From Pseudobdellovibrio sp031428275 (lineage in GTDB: Bacteria; Bdellovibrionota; Bdellovibrionia; Bdellovibrionales; Bdellovibrionaceae), in NCBI GenBank assembly GCA_031428275.1, contig JANPPC010000002.1, positions 1-9,066 on the forward strand: a DNA stretch of 9,066 bases, given 5' to 3'. The notes under the pieces were generated by a model, which ran no database searches, was not told where the DNA came from, and was given only the letters and a program-made list of their open reading frames with translations. Below are positions 4,674-9,066 of the stretch, in pieces. The stretch's first letter is position 1, and each line of letters begins with the position of its first letter. Made by a program: the position numbers and the translations under genes.

Positions 4674-5596
4674 TGAATCGCCGAAATTTTTTTGGATCAC
4701 TTACGATCTTATTTTTTACTGCGGCATCAAGTTTCCCAAGTTTAGTGCTTGCTGCCTCAGACTCGACGACAGCGCCCCACGAAGATCCGAACGGATACTA
4801 CACGTGCCCTATGCATCCCCAAGTTCATATGCATGAGCCAGGAAAATGTCCTATATGCGGAATGCCCGTAACAAAAGTTAAGGGATCAAAAACAGAAAAA
4901 TCACAAACAAAAGAAACTGAAGGCTTTGAAATTTCAAATTCTCAACAAATGACCATTCAGATTGCAAAGTATGAAGTCCAACCTAAAGATTTTGTTCTCG
5001 GGTTAGCTGTTTCTGGTCGGGCTATTTCAACAAAAGACGTATCATTTCAAGTTTATGAATCAGACCTTTCTTCCTTGAAGCCAGGCCTTGAATTCAAAGG
5101 AACATCTTCTTTCAGCCCAGAAAAAGTTGTTTCCGGAAAAATCACAAGTATAGACCGTCTTATAGACCCATCTAGTCGGACAGTTCGAGTGATAGGACGA
5201 ATTTCAGATCAAACGGTTTCTTTAGTCCTAGAAAGCAGTTTTCATGCAGAGATTTCAAATACTTTTAAAAATCAAATTGTGGTTCCAGAAGATGCCGTCT
5301 TGCGCGCCGGACGCCGCGATCTGGTTTATGTTTTTACCGCGACTGATAAGGTACAATCTAGAGAAGTCATTTTAGGACTAAAATCGATGCGCGAATATCA
5401 AATTCTTTCAGGGCTCAAGGCAGGCGATGTGATTTCTGCTGGTCCAAATTTTCTTTTAGATTCTGAAGCCAAGCTTCGAGGATCTTTCGATCAGCCAGAA
5501 TCAACAAAAGGAAGTAATCCGAAATCGCAATGTCCAGAAGGTCAACATTGGGACACGCCGATGGCCATGTGCATGCCCGGGAAAGCTTCGAAATGA
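4673..5596 (+). CDS. cusB: Short CusB-like periplasmic adaptor with heavy-metal-binding domain
   Basis: This 307-residue periplasmic adaptor would link pump and channel. The N-terminus MNRRNFFGSL has a twin-arginine-like motif before a hydrophobic stretch ending LAA (28). A heavy-metal-binding domain follows at 43-64: YTCPMHPQV, then PGKCPICGM, with ligands C45, M47, H48, C59, C62 and M64. After a polar linker, SGRAI (114-118) passes almost at once into VYESDLSSLKPGLEF (127-141), then the beta-barrel and membrane-proximal parts (RLIDPSSRTVRVIGR, VVPEDAVLRAG, LSGLKAGD, GPNFLLDSEAKLRG). In full-length CusB relatives, the lipoyl domain and helical hairpin lie between the first strand and the VYE-D segment; here they seem absent, which explains the short length. 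The C-terminus carries CPEGQHWDTPMAMCM (287-301), another likely metal site. The stop overlaps the pump start by 4 bp. Confidence 0.82.
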   Translation: MNRRNFFGSLTILFFTAASSFPSLVLAASDSTTAPHEDPNGYYTCPMHPQVHMHEPGKCPICGMPVTKVKGSKTEKSQTKETEGFEISNSQQMTIQIAKYEVQPKDFVLGLAVSGRAISTKDVSFQVYESDLSSLKPGLEFKGTSSFSPEKVVSGKITSIDRLIDPSSRTVRVIGRISDQTVSLVLESSFHAEISNTFKNQIVVPEDAVLRAGRRDLVYVFTATDKVQSREVILGLKSMREYQILSGLKAGDVISAGPNFLLDSEAKLRGSFDQPESTKGSNPKSQCPEGQHWDTPMAMCMPGKASK

Positions 5597-8500
5597 TTAA
5601 AAAAATCATTGAGTACTCGGCACACAATCGTCTTTTAGTCATAGCTATCACAGGTGTTCTTGTTGCTCTGGGAATTTACTCTCTAAAAAATATTCCGTTA
5701 GATGCCATTCCTGATTTATCAGACACGCAGGTTATTATTTATTCTAAATGGGATCGTTCGCCGGAAATTATTGAAAAACAATTAACCTATCCTATTATCG
5801 CATCGCTTTTGGGCGCACCTAAAATAAAATCTGTGCGCGGCTTTTCGGATTACGGGTATTCGTATGTGTACGTTATTTTTGAAGATGGCACCGATCTGTA
5901 TTGGGCCCGAAGTCGTGTCGTTGAATACTTAAGTCGAATCACGTCGCAGTTACCGCAAGGGGTAACAACCGAGCTCGGTCCCGATGCCACCAGTGTCGGT
6001 TGGGTTTATCAGTATGCGCTCGTCGATGAAACTAAAAAAATAAATACCGCCGAGCTTCGCTCGCTGCAGGATTGGACGCTCAGGTTTCAACTTCAATCCG
6101 TTCCAGGGGTTTCTGAAGTTGCTAGTATTGGTGGATTTGTTAAACAATTTCAAGTCCGCGTTGATCCCAGAAAATTAGAACTTCTGCAAGTCACTTTACC
6201 TCAAGTGATGGACGCAGTTCGTAATTCCAACCAAGAAAGTGGTGGGCGCGTTTTGGAATTTTCGGGCACCGAGGCCATGGTTCGAACTTCAGGCCTAATT
6301 ACAAACTTAGAAGATATCGAAAATGCCGTGGTTACATTTCCTGCAAAAAGCCTTGCGCCTATTTTACTAAAACAAGTAGCAACGGTTTCGATGGGTCCGG
6401 AAATGCGCCGTGGTGTTACCGACTTTAACGGCGAAGGTGATGCCGTCGGCGGAATCATCGTCATGAGGCACGGTGAGGATGCCCCGTCCGTAATCGCTAG
6501 AGTTAAAACTAAATTAGAAGAGATTCAAAAGTCCTTGCCTGAAGGTGTGAAGATTAAAACAGTGTATGACCGCTCGGACTTAATCGAGCGGGCTATAAAT
6601 ACGCTTAAGGGCACCTTAGTCGAAGAACTTATTATTGTAAGTCTTGTGATCCTTTTATTTCTTTGGCATATTCCCTCGGCCATCGTTCCGATCGTCACAA
6701 TTCCGGTTGCTGTGCTTTTGGCTTTTATTCCGCTGGTTCTAATGGGACAAAGTTCGAATATTATGTCCCTTGCAGGAATTGCTATTTCCATCGGAGTTTT
6801 AGTTGATGGAGCCATCGTCGAGGTCGAAAACGCCTACCGGAAAATCCAACACTGGGATGAAAACGGCCGAGTAGAAAGTTTTTTTAAAGTTCGTTTGGAC
6901 GCCCTGATGGAAGTTGGCCCTTCCGTTTTCTTTTCTCTTTTAGTTATTGCCGTTTCGTTTTTGCCGATATTTACGCTCGTTGATCAAGAAGGCCGCCTTT
7001 TTAGACCGCTAGCTTTATCAAAAAATTTAGCGATGTTTATCGCAGCCATGCTGGCAATTACGCTTGATCCTGCGATGCGAATGCTCTTTGCGCGGGCCGA
7101 TGAATTTAATGGACCGAACAAATGGTTAAACAAATTGGGAAATATTACGCTTGTTGGGAAATATTATTCTGAACATAAGCATCCGATCAGTCGAAGACTG
7201 TTTGCGATTTATGAACCCGTCTTACATTGGATATTAATGCGCAAAAAAGCAGTTCTTGCGGCAGCTCTAGTCGCAGTTCTATCTGTGATTCCGGGCTTTA
7301 TGATCTTGGGCTCTGAATTTATGCCCACCCTTCACGAGGGAAGCCTTCTTTATATGCCGACAGCCCTTCCGGGACTTTCTGTTTCAGAAGCGCAGCGCGT
7401 ATTAACACTTCAAGATCAAACGTTAAAATTATTCCCCGAGGTCGATACAGTTTTTGGAAAAGCCGGTCGCGCGGAAACTTCAACTGATACGGCGCCGCTA
7501 TCAATGATTGAAACAACGATCGTTCTAAAGCCAAAATCAGAATGGCGCAAAGTTGAAAGCTGGCATTCGTTTCTTTGGTCATCACGAATTTCCGAAGAAC
7601 AACTCATTGAAGAAATGAATGAAAAGTTAAGCTACGTCGGAATGCCAAATATCTGGACGATGCCTATTAAGAATCGTATCGATATGCTTTCTACTGGAAT
7701 TCGAAGTCCCATTGGCGTTAAGATATTTGGCTCGGATTTAAAAACGATTGAAAAGTTAGGGTCCGAGGTAGAAAAGGTTTTAAAAGATGTTCCGGGCACG
7801 CGAACTATCGTCGCAGAAAGAATTGCAAGTGGATACTTTCTTGATGTGAACTTCAACCGCAATAAACTGATGGCTTATGGGCTATCGCTTAAAGAAGCAC
7901 AAGATCAAGCTATGGGTGCCATCGGTGGCGACAATGTTTCAACAGCAATCATCGGACGCGAACGCTATCCGATCCAGGTTCGAATGGCTCCTGACTTCAG
8001 ACAAGATATTGAGTCCATCAAAAGAACTTTAATTTCGACTCCGACTGGCGCCCAGATTCCACTAAAAGAAATCGCCGAAGTTAAAATCAACGAGGGCGCT
8101 TCAATGATTCGTGATGAAAACGCATCTCTTGTGGGTTACGTGTATGTTGATATTGATCTAAATAAAGTGGACATCGGTAACTACGTTGAAAATGCGAAAA
8201 AAGTTGTTTCAGAAAAAATAAAACTTCCGACGGGATACACTCTAAGCTGGAGTGGCCAGTATGAAAACATGGAGCGCGTAAAACAACGACTAAAAATCGT
8301 TGTCCCTTTAACTTTGTTACTCATTATTTTCTTACTTCATTTTAATACTAAATCTTGGACGAAAACTGGAATCATCCTGCTCGCGGTACCATTTTCATTG
8401 ATTGGCGTCGTATGGCTTTTAGTTGCCCTAGATTATAACTTATCGATCGCCGCATGGGTTGGAATGATCGCACTTTTAGGGTTGGACGCTGAAACCGGAG

Positions 8501-8829
8501 TTTTTATGTTGATGTACCTGGACCTTGCTTACGACGAGCGAAAGAAAAAAGGACAGATGAATAACCAGAAAGACTTGCATGATGCAGTTATCGAAGGAGC
8601 CGTTCACCGGGTAAGACCAAAGCTTATGACTGTCATGGCGCTATTCATGGGTCTAATTCCAATCATGTGGTCAACAGGCGCAGGGGCTGACGTCATGAAG
8701 CGAATCGCAGCACCAATGATTGGCGGCTTGTTTACGTCGTTCCTACTTGAACTTCTGATTTACCCCGTTATTTTTTATATTTGGAAAGAAAAAGAAATTT
8801 TAAACCCAACTAAGAAGGAGATCGTATGA
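5593..8829 (+). CDS. cusA: CusA-like heavy-metal RND efflux pump
   Basis: This 1078-residue inner-membrane proton-driven pump has the normal length for the HME-RND group. It has the N-terminal helix, the IPLDAIPDLSDTQV motif, GPDATSVGWVYQY, SGGRVLEF, and the charged fourth helix VDGAIVEVENAYRK with D405 and E412, at the same numbering as E. coli CusA. The Cu(I)/Ag(I) methionine triad is present: M588 in LLYMPT, M638 in LSMIETT and M698 in RIDMLSTGI, matching E. coli M573, M623 and M672. The C-terminal half has ALLGLDAETGVFMLMYLDLA and STGAGADVMKRIAAPMIGG. I chose the ATG at 5593 (MIKKIIEYSAHNRLLV) over an in-frame ATG at 5530, because it opens directly with the usual N-terminus and overlaps the adaptor stop. 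The frame is intact throughout. Copper/silver specificity is well supported by the triad and the neighbours. Confidence 0.95.
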   Translation: MIKKIIEYSAHNRLLVIAITGVLVALGIYSLKNIPLDAIPDLSDTQVIIYSKWDRSPEIIEKQLTYPIIASLLGAPKIKSVRGFSDYGYSYVYVIFEDGTDLYWARSRVVEYLSRITSQLPQGVTTELGPDATSVGWVYQYALVDETKKINTAELRSLQDWTLRFQLQSVPGVSEVASIGGFVKQFQVRVDPRKLELLQVTLPQVMDAVRNSNQESGGRVLEFSGTEAMVRTSGLITNLEDIENAVVTFPAKSLAPILLKQVATVSMGPEMRRGVTDFNGEGDAVGGIIVMRHGEDAPSVIARVKTKLEEIQKSLPEGVKIKTVYDRSDLIERAINTLKGTLVEELIIVSLVILLFLWHIPSAIVPIVTIPVAVLLAFIPLVLMGQSSNIMSLAGIAISIGVLVDGAIVEVENAYRKIQHWDENGRVESFFKVRLDALMEVGPSVFFSLLVIAVSFLPIFTLVDQEGRLFRPLALSKNLAMFIAAMLAITLDPAMRMLFARADEFNGPNKWLNKLGNITLVGKYYSEHKHPISRRLFAIYEPVLHWILMRKKAVLAAALVAVLSVIPGFMILGSEFMPTLHEGSLLYMPTALPGLSVSEAQRVLTLQDQTLKLFPEVDTVFGKAGRAETSTDTAPLSMIETTIVLKPKSEWRKVESWHSFLWSSRISEEQLIEEMNEKLSYVGMPNIWTMPIKNRIDMLSTGIRSPIGVKIFGSDLKTIEKLGSEVEKVLKDVPGTRTIVAERIASGYFLDVNFNRNKLMAYGLSLKEAQDQAMGAIGGDNVSTAIIGRERYPIQVRMAPDFRQDIESIKRTLISTPTGAQIPLKEIAEVKINEGASMIRDENASLVGYVYVDIDLNKVDIGNYVENAKKVVSEKIKLPTGYTLSWSGQYENMERVKQRLKIVVPLTLLLIIFLLHFNTKSWTKTGIILLAVPFSLIGVVWLLVALDYNLSIAAWVGMIALLGLDAETGVFMLMYLDLAYDERKKKGQMNNQKDLHDAVIEGAVHRVRPKLMTVMALFMGLIPIMWSTGAGADVMKRIAAPMIGGLFTSFLLELLIYPVIFYIWKEKEILNPTKKEIV

Positions 8830-8939
8830 AAAAATTAATATTGTCAGCAGTGATTTTAATAAACTCACAGTTATCTTTTGCGAGCGGAGCAAAGCAAGAA
8901 GTTCCCTTGGCCGTTACCGATAAAGGTGGAGTGCGGTGA
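8826..8939 (+). pseudogene. Truncated secreted protein, probable cupredoxin-like copper protein
   Basis: The ATG at 8826 overlaps the pump stop by 4 bp (ATGA) and has a strong AAGGAG at 8815-8820, so this is a real operon gene. It reads 37 codons to a TGA at 8937-8939: a signal peptide (1-19, MKKLILSAVILIN with a SFA end) and then KQEVPLAVTDKG. That phrase resembles the opening strand of small secreted cupredoxin-like domains (VxxxVTxxGFxP), which often follow cus-type pumps. The inverted repeat begins in codon 34, exactly where the next conserved Phe would stand, and the frame ends 12 codons later inside the repeat. The gene has therefore been interrupted at the repeat junction, or the contig jumps there. 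The cupredoxin call rests on about ten residues. Confidence 0.6.
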
Positions 8940-9066
8940 AGATTTCGTAGTCTAGTTGGATTATCAAAATGAGACAGGCTTCCTGATTTGTAACGATAAA
9001 TCCGATACGGATTGAAAGTGAGAATCAGAAATGACAGATCCAAAGAAAAATAAAAAATGGCCACTT
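8927..9066 (-). repeat. Right arm of the 140-bp terminal inverted repeat
   Basis: This is the exact reverse complement of bases 2-141. It begins inside codon 34 of the cupredoxin-like reading frame that starts at 8826, so that gene is broken at the junction. The AATCCG/CGGATT palindrome lies at 8999-9013, 17 nt before an ATG at 9031 that could start a gene inside the repeated element. I see no transposase signature, because only about 36 nt of that frame are present. Confidence 0.95.
9031..9066 (+). CDS. Possible 5' end of an ORF in the repeat (right copy, partial)
   Basis: This is the mirror copy of the frame at 37-2: ATG at 9031, translated MTDPKKNKKWPL, open to the window edge. The lysine-rich hydrophilic start would fit a DNA-binding protein such as a transposase, but it is far too short to call. 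Sequence beyond the window end would settle it. Confidence 0.3.
   Translation, partial: MTDPKKNKKWPL

Noticed and set aside
5530..5592. Longer N-terminus for the CusA-like pump
   Set aside because: The 21 extra residues come from reading the adaptor's 3' end in another frame; the start at 5593 gives the normal pump N-terminus and an ATGA overlap.
5950..6815. Several - strand frames of 67-96 codons within the pump gene
   Set aside because: They lie antisense to a well-conserved gene, have no ribosome sites or domain features, and are shadows of its codon use.
1..9066. CRISPR arrays or tandem repeats
   Set aside because: No regularly spaced repeats were seen; the only long repeat is the terminal inverted pair.

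Overview
The window reads as a heavy-metal (most likely copper/silver) handling locus from a moderately AT-rich Gram-negative bacterium. The Gram-negative call rests on a complete three-gene RND efflux set with an outer-membrane channel and periplasmic adaptor. Strong AAGGAG ribosome sites, 4-bp ATGA gene overlaps and the protein style would suit a Bdellovibrio-like or other deltaproteobacterial-type lineage, but that placement is only an impression.

Layout. Bases 2-141 and 8927-9066 are a perfect 140-bp inverted repeat at the two window ends, and each copy carries the start of a possible reading frame running off the window. Just inside the left copy is the 3' tail of a cut gene. Then comes a tight + strand operon: a secreted HMA metal-binding protein (203-529), a CcdA/DsbD-like membrane protein with a CPC motif (526-1212), a cytosolic HMA protein (1225-1500) and, 8 nt further on, a tRNA-Cys(GCA) gene (1509-1582) that lacks the usual D-loop/T-loop elbow nucleotides. 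A cytosolic cysteine-rich four-helix copper-storage (Csp) gene follows (1800-2213). Convergent to it is an overlapping pair on the - strand: a four-helix membrane protein, probably an anti-sigma factor (2281-2799), and an ECF sigma factor (2796-3338). Divergent from the sigma gene is a cus-type operon: TolC-like channel (3474-4673), short CusB-like adaptor (4673-5596), CusA-like RND pump (5593-8829) and the first 34 codons of what looks like a cupredoxin gene, cut off exactly where the right repeat begins.

How it may work together. The 136-bp gap between the sigma gene and the efflux operon contains two matching ECF-type promoters facing outward, TGTCACA-N16-CGTATTA on each strand. This strongly suggests that the sigma factor turns on both its own operon and the efflux operon, with the membrane protein holding it in check until metal is sensed. 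The efflux genes would expel Cu(I)/Ag(I); the HMA-CcdA-HMA genes look like a metal relay across the inner membrane; Csp would store Cu(I) in the cytosol. The tRNA-Cys lies between two cysteine-using parts of the system, so metal-linked supply of a special tRNA-Cys is an attractive but untested idea.

The most unusual points are the elbow-less tRNA-Cys inside a metal operon, the symmetric sigma promoter pair, a CusB-like adaptor that seems to lack the lipoyl and helical-hairpin domains, and the inverted repeat that breaks genes at both ends. The repeat could be two insertion-sequence copies or an assembly-graph effect.
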